Source: Certhia americana
Taxonomy: Eukaryota > Chordata > Aves > Passeriformes > Certhiidae
DNA length: 64,000 bases
NCBI GenBank assembly: GCA_018697195.1
Contig: CM031878.1
Coordinates: 71,080,772 to 71,144,771 of the forward strand
Reading direction: 5' to 3'
Every line of letters starts with the position of its first letter. The stretch's first letter is position 1. Positions 25,401-40,400 of the stretch are shown one piece after another. Below the pieces are notes generated by a model. It saw nothing but the letters and a program-made list of their open reading frames with translations, was not told the origin of the DNA and did no database searches. A program made the position numbers and the translations under genes.

Positions 25401-28400
25401 TGGCTTTTACATGTAATTTGTTCATGTTCCCACAGCCTGAAAACCACAAAGTGTTCCCAGTCAAAAGGAGTTTCCTATGCTCAGGAGTTTTCTCTACTCA
25501 ACAAAATGTAAAGAGCTTATAGAAGCAAATTTAATATTATTTTAAGATATTATTTTAACACAACAGCATTGCAAATTTCAACTTTTTGAATACTTGCATG
25601 CAACAGCATGACAGCATTGTCCAAACATAGTTATATTCTTACCTATACTTTCTGAAAAGCTTATGGGCTTACCATGATCAGTCTCTTAGAAGCATGAAAT
25701 ATTCATTTTTTCCCCCTCCTTTTTTTTTTTTTTTTTTTCTTTTTTTTTTTCTGTACATGAGCTACTGTATTTGTGTCTGGCTTCTAGCACTTGATTTTAT
25801 TGGGTAAATAGCATGAACCCAGCTGGCTGAGGCTTTCAATCCTGTTCTTAGCTAGTAGGTTATTATACATCAAAGAAAAAATGTAGGAACTATAATACTG
25901 TTACAGAGGATTAAGCTAAACTCCTAAAGGTATATAAATTGATAGAAAAACAACCATTTGAATAGTGAAAAATTTCAAATGCTTTTTTACTGAAGAAAAA
26001 CAAGTTGGGATACAGTACAGTAGTCTTACTTTGATCTCCACAGATTTGTCTTTTTATATGGAAGGAAACTTCAAAGCTCTATATTAATGTGATACTACAC
26101 AGCAGGAGTTTTAAATGGAGGCAGACTTAAATATGTTGATGTAAGAAATGGTCAAGGGTGTATTTGGCCACAGAGGACCTCATCCTAGAAGACAGCTCAA
26201 GATTCACTCCAGCTAGACTATTTTGCACATTGCTGAATTAAATCCTAAAGACAAAAAAAAAACCCACAAAAAAACCCCCAAACCATAAAATCTTGAAGTG
26301 TGTTACACACCACTACAAATGCTGAGGCCCCATGCTCAACACACAACTACACATGGATGGAGGCATTGCTCTGGTGAAAGGACTGCAACATCTTTTAGTC
26401 TGGAGGGTGGCAGACTGCAGGTCTGTAGTATGATCCAGTGGTAAGGATGGAGCGCTGTGGGTCACAGCCAAGGGGGTCCAAGCCACCCCTGAACTACTGG
26501 ACTACAACTCAACACTAGCTTCTACCCAAGTGACTGCTGATTAGACTGAAGAGTCTCTTCCACTTCTGTCTAGAAGGAAACTTTGTTCTAGAGACCAAAG
26601 GTACTTGTTGCAACTTTTCTTTAGTGGAGGAGGAATGAGAGATGCGTTTATGTCAGAAGCAGGTTTCATAGAACTGCAGAATCACAGAATATTATGAACT
26701 GGAAGTGACTCACAAGGATCATCGAAGTCTAACTCCTCCTGCACAGGACACCCCAAGAATCACACCATGTGCATCAGAGCATTGTCCAGATAGTCTTGAT
26801 CTCTGCCAGGCTTGGTAACCTGTGATCACTTCCCTGGGGAGCCTGTTCCAGTGCCCAACCACCCTGTGGGTGAAAAACCTATTTTTTCTAATATGCAACC
26901 TAAACCTCTATGACTCAGCTTCCTTGAGTCCTCTAACAGGTCACCAGAGTGCAGAGATTTGTGCTTGCCCCTCCTCTTCTCCTCATGAGGAAGCTCTGAA
27001 CTGCTGTGAGGTCTTCCCTCAGTCTCGTCCAGGCTGAACAAGCCAAGTGGCCTCATTCACTCCTCATACAGATTCCCCTCAAGTCCCTCACCATCTTGGT
27101 AGCTCTTCTTTGGATGGTCTCTAATACCTTTAGGTCCTTCTCACATTGTGTCACCCAGACCTGTCCCCAGCACTGGAGGTGAGGCTGCCCCAGTGCAGAG
27201 CAGGACAATCCCCTCACTTGCCCAGCTGTGATGCTGTGCCTGATGTCTCCAGGTGAGCCCTCCTGGCTGCCAGGTCTGCTAATAAGCTGTCTCCAAGAAT
27301 ATATGCCTTCCTGTCATCTTCCATGTCTGGAAAAACCTATGGCCTATAAATTACTATTTTGCTTTTACACCAAGTACTTAGATTTTAAAATGCAAAACTT
27401 AAGGAAGTGAATTATTCATGACACACCACAGGAAATACTAGCAGAGTGGGAGGACAATCTTAATTTTGAAATAATTGCAAGATACAATCTATTTTTTGAT
27501 GTTGAATCTCTATTTGTTCACCTGTTTTTATTAAGCCAGATTGCATGAAAAAAGATCATCTTAATTTAAGCTTGTATTCCCTATTGGTGGCATAATTATT
27601 CCATTGCAGTTCCTATTGTTTTGATGCCAAAAGCAGTGATTATATATTATATATACAGGCCCAGGCTCACTCTCATTTGAAGTCAGTTCTGCAATGACCT
27701 CACTGAGGTTAGGCTTTGACAAGGGGTGGCAAGGGTACAGCAAAACTAAATGAATGTCATCAATAAAACTCCTCTTTCAGCTCAAATGTTACTCTGTGAA
27801 ACTGCGATATATTTTTTAATTAGAAAGCTACTATTTTTTAGCTTCTCTGGGAGCTCCCAACAATTAGATATAGTTACACTTCTAGTAACTTCCAGAGAAA
27901 CAGGCTATAATGTGTAACAGTGATAAAATCTCTACAGATGAACTGATGCTTTTGGATAACCATGTAAACAATGAAATAGGTGTTCTGGGGACCCTCCTTC
28001 CCAGCCAGCAAGACCTTGGTTGTCCCAGGAGAGTCAGGGGGCAGCAGGGTCAATGCAGCATCAAGGATCAATGCAAGAGTCACCAGTGAAGCATAAAACA
28101 AAGAGAAGGGAATGACATGGTTTCTTGGAGGTTTAGCTATAAACAAGACAGACAGAGTCCTTTCTTTGTGAGGAAAAAACCCCTGTATTTTCTCTTTGGA
28201 ATAATCTGCAAGCTACATGCTGCAACACTTCTTGGTGGCTGGTGTGAACTATTTCGAGGTAAAGAAAAGCATGCCCAAGGAACATGTCCAGATAGTAAAT
28301 GGCTGAAAGCTACCTTAAGTCATCAGGTATGAAGTAAGCAATACCAGGGTACCTTAAAATTAAACACAAACTATTGGTAAGTGCAGGGCACATAATAATT

Positions 28401-31400
28401 ACATTGTATGAGTAATCACACTTGTGCTTGCATGAGGTAAAAAGGAACTGCAGCGCAAAGCAAAACATAAAGGAAATAGAAGGTAAAAGGTCACTGTGAC
28501 TATTACCTATTATACGGAGTGGAGAATGTTGCTAAAACAACATCCCGGCCATTGAAATGGATAACATCTGTAACTGACTGCAGTATGTTAAAGTAGAAGT
28601 GTGAGTCGCCAGGAACTGAGCAGTTCAACCGAGCCTTGAGAAAGGAAGTCCACTGTTTTTCCAGCACTCTCTGAGATCCTCCCATGTCATTTTTGCAAAC
28701 CTGGGCCACCCTTGGGAAAACTACCTGGAAGAAATTGAGCAAAAATAATGGAGAAAATGAAATGTTTGCTTGACCTAAAGACTTCATTGGAATACTACTC
28801 TTAAAACTCGGAATAAGACAGTAAGGTGCTTAATACCACTTTTCTTTAATCTGTAACAAATAAGAAACAGAGAAAAATTAAGCTTTGGTACAGTGTGCTA
28901 CAAAAGATAAGACTGTGGCATTTACTATACAGCCGTAAATCCTTCAGGAGATCTGTTCTCAACCCATATACAACTCATTTCCATACAGACTGCTTAGCTT
29001 TCTCTTTTCCCAAACAAAAGCACATTTCAAATTCACAATCCCTGCAGCCCACAATGCTGCTCTGATTCTTGTGTTTTCAGCACTTAAAAACTATGCAAAT
29101 ATTGCTGGGCTTTTATTCCTGCTCTCCACCTTTGTGACCTTGGTCAGCTTTTCTGACTGCTTAGTCAGAAAGCTATTGTGAAATTAGCAAAAATGAAGAA
29201 AGTGTTTAATTATTCTTTGCAGAATGGCAGAGCACAAAATTCCTTCCCCTGTTTATTCAGCACTCTAATTCATGTTTTTTACAGAAAAATTTCTTCCTGC
29301 TTTGGAATCCGTGTTTAACAATTATCCACTATGTTGAATTTAGTACATTAGCCTTGTGCTTTTTATAGTTTCAGGAAAGAGACTCTAGCATACACCATCA
29401 CTGTAAGAAACCACACATTTTCCTTTCAAGACAGTGCAATGTTTCACTCCAGCCAGCCTTTGGCTTGAGCAATAGGAATCTTCTCAAAATGCTGACCTTG
29501 TCATCATGATTTATGGTTCTCATTTCAAGGTCACTCGTAACAGCATTGGTCCAAGAATAGTGTAAGTTTTCCTCCTCCTGAATCCGACAAAGTCATTCAA
29601 GGCAATTTTTTGCCCTTACCTTTCCCATGCTGTTGTACTCCACTGCTATTTCCCGGAAGAAGAAGTATATGTAATTGCCATAGTCAACTGCCTGAACAAA
29701 GTACGGCTCTAGAAAAAAAACAGCAACCCAAGACACCTGATTTAGGCACTACATACAGGATAAAGAATGCAAAGAGGAGCCAAATACATTCACACTTAAC
29801 ATCCAGAGGTGAAATGTCTGTGTTTGAAAAACTTGATCAGTTTTCAGAACAAACAAATCACTGCTGCAGAAGAATCACTGTCTGGGGACAGGAGAGCTGG
29901 GAATAAGTCTGCGCAGCATCACTGCAGGGTAGTTAAGTCTCTGCCACTAACACATCTGCCCTGCATGCAGTAAGAGGAAAGGTAAACAGGCATTTATAAC
30001 TGTATGCCTGAGGGGTCCAAGCAGTGCTCTTTATGGCATGCAGGCTGTGAGCTGAGGGAATAACAAACCACGTAACTGTTTCTGCCCACACGTGTCTGTA
30101 GCAGCAAGCAAAGTGGGACAGCTAAAGTTGACACCTGGCAAAACATTTCTGCATGCAGAAAAAGACTAGAAACTATGGCTTTGCTCTGCATTAAAATCAC
30201 TCCAAATGCTAACAATTCTTAACACCTACATGAAGCTAAACAACACCATCCTTAACAATGAGGGCATTTAGAACACAAAAATTGCCTAATTCAATTGCAG
30301 CAGTACAATCCTTAAGAACTGTAACAGAAAGGCTTTGTGCAATATTCCCATAATTTTAGCTCCATTAATGAATCTTAACATTACAGGAGAAACCTTCTAT
30401 GCTTCATAAAGCCTTGATTGTTACCTAACAGTGCTGTGGCAGGAATATTTTCAAACATAGCCCCAGCGCACAGAGCCCTGCAAGCTCCAACTTTTCCATC
30501 CAACAGATGTAAACTGGTGGATTTCATCTTGGATAGCTCACTGGAATACATATTCTGATCTACCCAGCTCACAGCTTCTGTCAAATCCAGTAACTGGGGG
30601 TCAGGAGGAGAGACAAAGAGACAAACAGATCAGAGTAAGCAAGAGATGTAATCTACTTCCTTCTTTCTGCCAGAAAGCATTGGTGAAATGAAATGACAAA
30701 GAGGTCTGTCAGAAACCCAAGACTCTCATCAGAGATGCTGCTTTATTTGCCTTGTTTGTTTATCTACCTTTCAACCACTTGGAATCATGTTTAACTGTCC
30801 GCAGAGTTGGGCTGTCTCCAAGGCTCCGGTATATCACCGCATCTATTGCAAGGAAGTCGGTCACTGTGGCAGAATACAGTTTTCCCTCTGGGGAGGAAGG
30901 AAAGAAGGGGGAAGGAGCATTAGAAATAATACAATTGCTTCTTCTCCCATCAGTCAAATGAGAAGGGGAAACAAAACCATCAGTCTCCTTAGGAACACTG
31001 AAGGAAGGAAAATATTCAGCTGGGTAAGTGGAACTGAACAAGAAAGTCACCACTTTGCAAAATGGTAATTTCAGAGGGATGCTGTGGAAGAAAATGACCT
31101 TAATGGAATAATTCTTCAATCTAAGTATGTTATACTGAACTACCCTATCCAGCCACATGTCACTAGTTCAATGATCAGAAATTCTGCCTAGGTATGTCAG
31201 CAAAACAAACACAACAGAACTGTTAGTTTTAACTGGGAGTGCAAACCAGACAGGGCTTGAAGACTGTCAGCTAATTGACACTTATGAAAATTTCTCCCCT
31301 TGAGAGCACTTCTGCTCTGCCAAAGATCACTAACGAAAAATTAAATAGCGTGCTGGGAGCCCTGCTGAAACAGGAATGAAAAGAGATAGAAGAGGGTTGC

Positions 31401-34400
31401 CCATCAATATTTCTTTTCTAGCATGCATTTCAGGCATTTCCAATATCCAATTATGCATTCCTCTCTCTTAAAGAATGGAGGACAAGTGATAAGAAAGGGC
31501 CTACAAAATGGCACCCCAAGGACAACCAAAACATATAAAACTATAAGAAATAAAAGCACAAGTTTCAGCAACATTTTACAATTTTATTTGTTGTCTATGC
31601 TGTTTGTAGGTCGTGGAAACTGTACAGGACTGTTTTAATGTGTGAGATGAACACAATGTCTGCTAGAAGTACAAGCCGTGCAGCATGAGCACACAAAATT
31701 GTGTCTCTATTGTGTCTGCATAAAAATCAGAATTGTCTACATCTCCTTTGACAGAGATTATGTTGGTGCCTTGAAGACACCAGCACTGAGGACATTCCCA
31801 GGACAAAGCAGAGATGCTTCTATTGGTCAAGCTCTCCTCATTATACTTTCAGACAACATTTAATCTAAGACTGCGAGGGAATCTCATTAATGCATACAAC
31901 TCTCTCAAAGGCGGTTGCTAAGAGCGTGGTGCTAGACACTTTTCAGTGGTGCCCTGCGATAGGACGAGGAGCAAAGGCCATAAACTAAAACTTAGGAAGT
32001 TCCACCTCAAGACATGGAAGGGCTTCTTTACGTTGAGGGTGGCAGAGCACTGTCACAGGTGTCCCCTGGAGGCTGTGGAGTGTCCCTCTCGGGAGGCATT
32101 CAAACCCTGCTTAAACACATTCCTGCGTCATGTGCTGTAGGTGGCCCTATCTTAGCAAGGGGGGTTGGGATGGATGATTTCCAGAGCTCCATTCCAACCC
32201 TAGAAACTCTCTGTGAGTCTGTGAATTTCAGCTCCAGATTTAAAATTCAGACTGTTTTTTATTAGCAGTACTGTATGCTTTGTTCTAACTCATAAAATTC
32301 TTGTCCTTATTTGGCTACTTAAGAATGATCATTTTTACTTAGCAAAACAGAAAAAATAATTACATGTCCCCCCTCCTCCCCTGCCCCAATTTAAAATAGA
32401 ATAAAAAACTCAATTGTTTAGATATGGATGTCTGAACGCATGTTAATACAACCACACTCTTATTTTCTTTCCTGCCAAGTTCCTGTGACCAGCTACAATT
32501 CGCATATATCAGCTGAAATAGCTACAGGCTGCAAGAAGAGCCATATTCATGTGAGTGCATCCAACAAGCTCAGATGACTGGATTAGTGCCTTAAACTGTT
32601 AGTTAGTGTCTAAGTATAGGTATCAATATGTAAGACATATATTACAGTGATTTTCTGAAACTAGCAGATTTATGGGACATATTCAACAAATACTTATTTG
32701 AACTGTATCAAATTTATTCTGAATCACCATGAAGAAGTGTGTTCATTGCTTTACTTAGTTTCGAATAGTATAAGGATTTCTTCAGTGACAAATTTGGAGT
32801 CATCTTTCTGAACTTCATCTGCATTCAAAGTGAATGTTTATAACAGGCTAGTCACAAACTCTTTCTTGGCCAATACACTGAGAAAGACCCTTCTGAAAGG
32901 TCATTCAGACTGCACTAAGGATAGGGATACATGGGAAAAGTATTGCTCTGAAGGAGTTGTATCTTTCCATGCTTTATGTATTACTTGCTACAATTAGAGA
33001 ATTTCTACTGTATATTCCTGCCTGTGACTGTAATTAAGAAATCACATACCACACTATCATCACTGTTCTTGACACAAAAGGACCCATTTATTTGCACTAT
33101 AAAGAGCAAAAAAAAAAAAAAAAAATTGAGACAGGTTATAAAATCTTTCCTTTGTGAGGCAGATGATGATACCTCAAACATAGTAGTGCTTAATAAAGCC
33201 CTTTGGCTATAGACTCATTTGAGAATGGCTGAAATATTTGCACATTCTTAAATACTCAGAAGAAGAAGAATAGCTTAGTTATTTCCATGTGAGCACCCAG
33301 GTTTTGTTTTATAGCATCACACCTGCTGAAGAGGACACATATTATCATGGATGATGTCTTTATTATTTTCACCACCTATCTCACAACAAGATCTAAGAAA
33401 AGATCAGCATGGTTCTCACTAAGAGAAGTTCAATAAAGTAGCAGTAATTTAATCAGGAATTCCTGAAGAGATATACAAAAATACTGTACAATCAACAGCC
33501 AAAATTAACCCCTTTTATAAGATCTCACTTTTCTATTGTAGTAGAATCAGAGTTAACACTATTCTGCTGCATGCAGCATAAACCAGCTCTAACTAATACA
33601 CTTCTCTCCTTTTGTCTGCAGCAGCTGGTAAGACCATATTAAGACATTTTCAGCTTTAAAAAAAAAGCAAATCACCTTCCCTTTCCTGCTAGATCTAGAA
33701 AAGGGCATGCCACAGCATTTTCCCTAACTTCCTTTTATTATGAATGTTAGCTTATGCTTAGGGTTGTTAAAGAGCATATCCTGCTTAATCCTCATTAAAG
33801 CTTACACAAGCCTTGACTTCCTTTGACGTTCACAGAAGCTGGATGCAGCCAGAAATGGTGCCTCACACTGGCCATATTATCAAGAATACAGGAAATACTG
33901 AAATATCAATCCAGGGAACTGAGGCTTCATGAAATGTTGATGACAGTAAGTTAATTCCAGAGAAGGAAAGGATTTTTTTCACTAGGGATTTCCTTCTGCC
34001 TCCTCGTTTTAGTCATTGTTCACTCCCTTTGACACATTTTAGATTTAGGCATTCTAGGCTCAAGCAAGAAGCACAGTGTTATCCCAAGCCTGGGCTGCAG
34101 GACAGAAAGTAAGTTTATCTCCATCATTTTACCTGCAAACAATGCAACGTTGGCGTGCTTTGCATCATAGGGGCACCTGGCCATTCCACTGAATTCCTCT
34201 TCCAGATAGTCTAAAGTATCCATCTGAAAAATCAAAGGGAGCTCCTCAGACACAGAAACAAAGAAACAAAACTTCTTACCTAGGATAAGGCTTATGACAG
34301 TGTTTCTTCTTTTCTGGGCAGAGGAGAGAAGACCCTTTCTTTAATTCTACTTCTGACTAAGAGGTAAAAACTTGACAAAAATCATGGTATTAAATAACAT

Positions 34401-37400
34401 AAGTCTGAAAAAAATACGTCCAGTAAGTCAGGCATTCGTTTGGAGCTAATTCTCACCCTGACACATTTTACAAAAGCCTACAGTCTATATTTTATCTGCA
34501 CACAAGTTTCATTTTGAACTGTAGCAGGCTATGTGGTCTGTAGTTCTGGCAAGGCTCCAAAATTTATCCTCAACAGTGACCCAACAGAAGCGCTCTTATA
34601 CTCAGAAAAGACTGTAAACCACAGCATTCAGAAGAAACAACACTAGGACAATTATCTCTGTGTACATTTTTCTCCCCCAAGTCCAGAGTGCCTTCTGCTC
34701 TAGCCTCAACAGTGGTGCTCTCTTCCTTGATTAGCATATTCAGAAAGATGCTCTTCAAGTTTTACTATACCAGTTGAATCTGTGTCACAGAGAATCCTCT
34801 TACCATCAGGCAAGAATGAATCTGTGCAGGAACTGTAAATTCTGAGGCTTATGTAACTCCTGGGAAATAAATTCACCCTGGGCACTGATAATGACACAAA
34901 TATACAGATTGACTTTACATGCAGTTCAAGAAGGTTTGGTGAGCTAAGGGAGAATTGTACACCTCTTACCTATGTAAGATGCTTGGACTACTGTATTTTG
35001 GGAATAAGAACCTTTGTGGCATAATCAGGCAACTTGTCCTGCTCACTGTATGTGTATGGGTCACATACAGTGACACAGTAAAGATTCACAGAGCATAAAA
35101 AATAACCCACACAGCACCACCAACTTAAATCAACTTTTAATTTGTATGTTACATCTTCCAAGTCCTTTGGTGGATGATTTACGACCATTTGTTTTCTGTC
35201 ATGTATCCTTCCTGGCAAAATCCACTCTGAGGGGAGTTGGTTGTGTTTACTCAAAGGCTGAAAAGCATTTCATGTGATGGTGAGAGGACTTTTCCTGCAC
35301 ATAGCTCCACACCCTCAAATGTTCATCCTCACAACCACTGGCATGCTGGACGGACAGCCCTGCTTTCTGTTTGGCACATGTTCAGTTCTCTCTCTGTATA
35401 ATGAAGTATCACATGGAGCAAAAGCCAGGGCAGGTGTTGCAGAGGCCTTCTGAAGACTGCCAGAGGGATCACTATCCAGCCCTGCAAACTCTGGAGTAAG
35501 GGTGAGGAGACCATTTGTATGCCCCACATCAGGATGCCAAAGAAATCTGTCATTGTATCTAAAAGAAAATTTCCATGCAAGGAGACTGGCTGGGATTTGT
35601 TAGCCTCATTAATGGCATTTAGAGATAAAAATTACAAACTGTACTAGACGACTAAAAATAGCCCTGAGATCAAGAAACTTCATTGCACATTAGGAGCAGG
35701 CAAGGAAAATAAGAATTAAAGAAACCGCTGTTAACAGAGTAGCTAACTGTACCTCACGGTTACCATGACACAGGCTTGTATTCTTACTCAAATTTGGTTC
35801 TTCCTCCACAGACTGGAAGAAAATACTACCCTGCACTTCTCTCTTGTGTTTTCTAAACTGCAGCCATTATAGTGGCTAAATGAGGTAAAGCATCATTGCA
35901 CAAAAATCAAGGAAGAGCAGCAGTGACAGTGAATACCACTAGGGAAGTAGTTTTCCTGGATGTTAACATCTTTATTCTGCTTTTTTACGAAAACTTTGAA
36001 TCCAAAACCTGGACGATAGTTGTGATTTTGTCAGGAACAGCATTAGTAAGATTGAATTCTATTTTTCTAGAAAAAAGATGAGAAATTATCTGTGGGACAT
36101 AACAGTGCCTAGAAAAGCAGAGACTGGATGTCAAATGCCTAAATAAATTCATTTCAAAGCTACTCCAGAGACATCCACTTGTTGGGAGTTATATCAGAAT
36201 ATAATGGTGAAAGCCTAAGAAAATGGGAAATGTTTCAATAAATGGGTCCTATTGGAATGGAGACTACTGGGAATAAATTGGATTCAGGGCACTGATGTCA
36301 AGTATACATGGACCAGGCAGAGTTTCTACACTGCTCTAGATAATGTTTTGGCTTTACAAATCCCCAGCAAGTGAGGAATACATCACTGTCCTGCTGTACT
36401 TGTGGAGATTTGCTGTTCCTCACTTCCACAGCACACAATGCCATAGAATCTCCACAGTGTCATTATCTGGGGGGCTCACAAAAAACTCAGGTTTTGCTTG
36501 CTATGCCCTCAAGCATCTTGAATAGTGGTTTTGCAATTTAAAACAACAGAAATTTTAAAACATGCTACTCAGAAGTTACCCCCAATATTAGTCCATGACT
36601 TGATATGAGTGTCAGTGACAAGCTGAGGAACTTTCTGAGGCGTGACTACATTCCCAAGCAGGGATCTGAAGGACTCTGCACCTACAGAGGGCAATACAAA
36701 GTGGCAATACTCTTGATGTGCAAGAGTTGCAAAGAACTAGGTATTTGGTCTGAGATTTTCTCAGAAATCCAATAAACATTGAACTCGGTAGCACTGAAAC
36801 ACCTCTGGACAAATGTTTCAGAGTAGAATGGTGCACAGCTGAATGACAACCTCATGCTGCTGTCAACACAGCCACAATAAATCCAACCAAAAGACAATGC
36901 ATAAGTGAAATTCCACAAACAGATTACAAACATACCTTGTAGTTCCTGCAAGAAGGGTTGAATGCATTTGTTCCACAGATAAACAGTGTATCCTCATTTC
37001 TTTTTAGGAGGACTTTAATGAAGTTATGACATTCATCCTGAAGAAAAATAATAAAAACTATTTCAACTACAGTATTTTGAGTATCTGTTTTTATTTTTAA
37101 GCAGTGGTATTTCATTGTCACGTTTACAATTAAATTGGCTGGCACACACTGTGATACTCTGGCCTTATTTTGACTGTTTAACTGACAGTGGGTAGACTGT
37201 AATTAATTTATATTTTAGTGGTTTAAAAATTACAAATAACTGAAGATACAGCATTCATATTATAGTTTGCTGTCATTGACAATGGTGAATTTTGTTTTAA
37301 AACTGTTGCTTTCCCAAAGAGTGAAAAATCTGATCTTGTCACGCTGTCAGACAGTGACACCACCACTACACTGTACTGACATTGTTGTGGTGTGGGGTTT

Positions 37401-40400
37401 GTTCTGTTATCCCCCATGTTAATGGTTTGGTTTAAATTGTACCCTCCTACCCTTGTAGTACGTAATTTGTTCCTCCTACCCCTATTGTCAATCCACCCTA
37501 GTACCTGCCCCTTATTCCAGCAAGTTGCCTGTAAAGCCTCCTTCATGCCAACCCCTGATTTGTACCTTAACTTTGGAAATCCCCTAATTCTGGATGCCCC
37601 CATTGGCCCTTGTGACCTCTTCTCCTCCCATGTAGTCCCTCAGTGGTGTAAATTTCACTGGTACCTCACCTTGTACTCCTCCCCATTCTTTCCTCTATTG
37701 GTTGAAGAATTGTACCCTCCCCTTCTACCTCCCCTGTTTAAAAGACTGTGCACCATGCTGGTTTTTGTCTTTCATCCCTGCGTCTTTCCTGGAATAAACT
37801 TCTTTGGGGAACCACATGAAGATCCCTTCCAGTTCTTTACTCTGAGCCTCAACCTCCCCGTGCCATAGAGCACAAGCTCTACAGCTGCATTTTGGCCTGT
37901 GGTGCTTTCTGGGAGCAGCCCACTCTTGGCTGGGAGCTGGGTGGGGAAAAATTTGGAATCACGTCAGGCATAAAGCTTCTGTAACTAGAAGGGGAAGTAC
38001 TTGTAAAGAATCAAAGAGTCTGCATCTAATTATGATACTACTTGTGCCAGTCATAGGTTTCAGGAGGGTGAAACTGGTGTGATAAGCAGTCCTTCTACAG
38101 CCCCACATTCATGTTTTCTGATGCTCTACCTGAACATCTCAGTAAATTCCCACAGGGGGTGGACGGCAGCACTCGGCTTTTGAAGCAATGGTAAGCAAAA
38201 TCAATGCACTAAGCATTGTGACCTGCTCAGTGCCTGGAGTATTCCAGGATATTGCTGTGGATTCTGTCGTAATATTTTATCACATTCACATTCAAAGTGA
38301 ACTATTTTTGCAAATTAAAGCCTTCAGTAAGTTGATGGAAAAAGCAATTACTGGTAAGAAGTGAATGGCACGATCCATTCCACATCACAGACAGCAGCCT
38401 GAGATAATAGTGATGCAACTAAACTAAAGTGGCAGTTGCAGAAGAAATGAAAATTGCCTACCTTATGTTTTCCCTTCATTCTGCATGTGTCTACATCAGC
38501 TTGTCTAGATTTCCATGTCAATTTCTGCAAGAATAAAGAAAGAAATCAATTACAAATCAAAGGATTTTTTTTTACTTTTGATTTCAGAAGCAGAGGTCCC
38601 TTAGTGGAGACTAGCTTTTGAACATACATTATTGAAAGTTTTCTGCACTCTTTCTCCATGATTAATTCACCACACAATGAAGGTTTAGTGATGTGGAGCA
38701 TTCATTTTACTTTGTTTTACTTTCAGTTCATGAGACTGGAAACCCATCCCTCCTTCTTTAAAGTCTAAACTAAATGAATTCAACAATAGGTCAACTTTGA
38801 AAAAATATATACTTTTCTTAAAAGTACTAGATGTTCTCTTCTTTTAATTGATACTGCTCTACAAATCAGAATTATCATTTATGCACTATGAACCTCTACT
38901 GGATTCTAAATGAAATATGCATTTTCAAAGACAACATTTTAGATCTGGAAAGAAATAAAATTCAGGTAATTCTTACCACTTCAATTCAGCTAACAAGCTC
39001 CAAGAGATTTTTACCTGTCAAGACTCTGCTGACTTTATCTGCTAACACTCTTCCTCCAGAAGATTTACAGGTAAATCCCAGTGAGGCTTTTTTTTGAGAT
39101 GAGTTTCAAAAATGGTGAAATGTAGAAGGCTTATTAATTATAATAAAACTTCGTTTAAAATCACATGGCCTAAGATGGCATCACCTTAGACACTATTGCC
39201 ATGATAGTTCTGACAGCGATCAGTAAACTGAGGCACTGTGCATTCATGGAGGGGTACAAGCTGAAAGAGTAACCATGAATGTTCACTTCCATCATTAGCA
39301 CATGTCCTCACTCCTTGGTAAGTAAAAAAGTTCATTTTCAGCATTATTCATAGTTATAATGAAGCACTGTCCCCTCCTCCAGTGGAAATCATCCAATGCC
39401 CAAATTTGTATGATCTTCTGTCAGACCAAGGCTGTGTTTAACATATGTTGCACAATACGAATGCAATACTAAGGAGCTGAAGGGAGATAATTTTCAGTAT
39501 GGTAATGCTAATATACAATATAGTAATGCAGACAAAGCTTTTCTTTGTTTGAATGCAACTTCCTATGGAAATAATGTGAATACTTCTACAAAGAGATGTT
39601 ATAGTATAACATAAATGTTATATATAACATTTTATTTAGTTATTGTATAAGTGAAATAAAAATGTGCATGTGAAAATATGTAACTTGCTTCTTATGATGA
39701 AAGTTTCAGTAGACTTAAATGGGATAGTATAGCTGTTATAGAAAACTGCTGCATATAAATGAATAGATGTTTGACAGATGTTCCATCAGGGACCTCACTG
39801 TATTTCAGTACAGATTGCTTATCAGCCCAGCTAAACCACTTATCAGAAATTTGCAGAGGACATGATTGCTATTCTAGCTCTCCCCAAATAAGATTAGCAA
39901 TGCCATCTTACTTGTTTATTACAGTTTTACAGCAGTGCTGGCAAGTTCTTTAAAACAATGTCAGCATGCTATTTATTTGAAGTTTGTTCTAGTGCCCTTG
40001 GTTTCTGGGTGATGATAAAAGCTACTTACTTTGCTAAAATAAATTTCTTCTGTATGTGATGTGTCCATATCAACAGTATAAATATGGTCCCTGTAAACAA
40101 AAGCAAATGAATACAAAGTCAAATGGAGTAGTCAGACAGTTTGTTTTCTGTAAGAGTGCTATTTATCACAAGATAATCCATAACCCATTTAAAAAAAAAA
40201 TCAGAGGTCTTACCAGGAAACATTACTGGCAGCATCTGCTGCTTCTCCCACAAAAGCATTTTCACATATAAACTGTTTGCCTTCACATTAACAGAAAAAA
40301 AGAAAAGTGCTACAAAACTTCAGAGTGAGAGTCTTTCCCAAAAGCAATTATTTCAACAAATGAGGTTGGGGAAAGTAGATGAGTTTCACATGATTTTTGC

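Larger units (their letters stand above)
24938..28506 (-). other. SEMA6A intron 9
   Basis: A 3.6-kb intron with a T-rich run near 25719-25750, an A-rich run near 26252-26280 and a CR1 tail at about 26668-27260. No additional exon was recognised. Confidence 0.75.

Noticed and set aside
37392..37868. 158-codon plus-strand ORF
   Set aside because: It lies entirely in the pyrimidine-rich LTR-like block, is Pro/Leu/Phe-rich from base composition, contains the AATAAA signal and has no domain.
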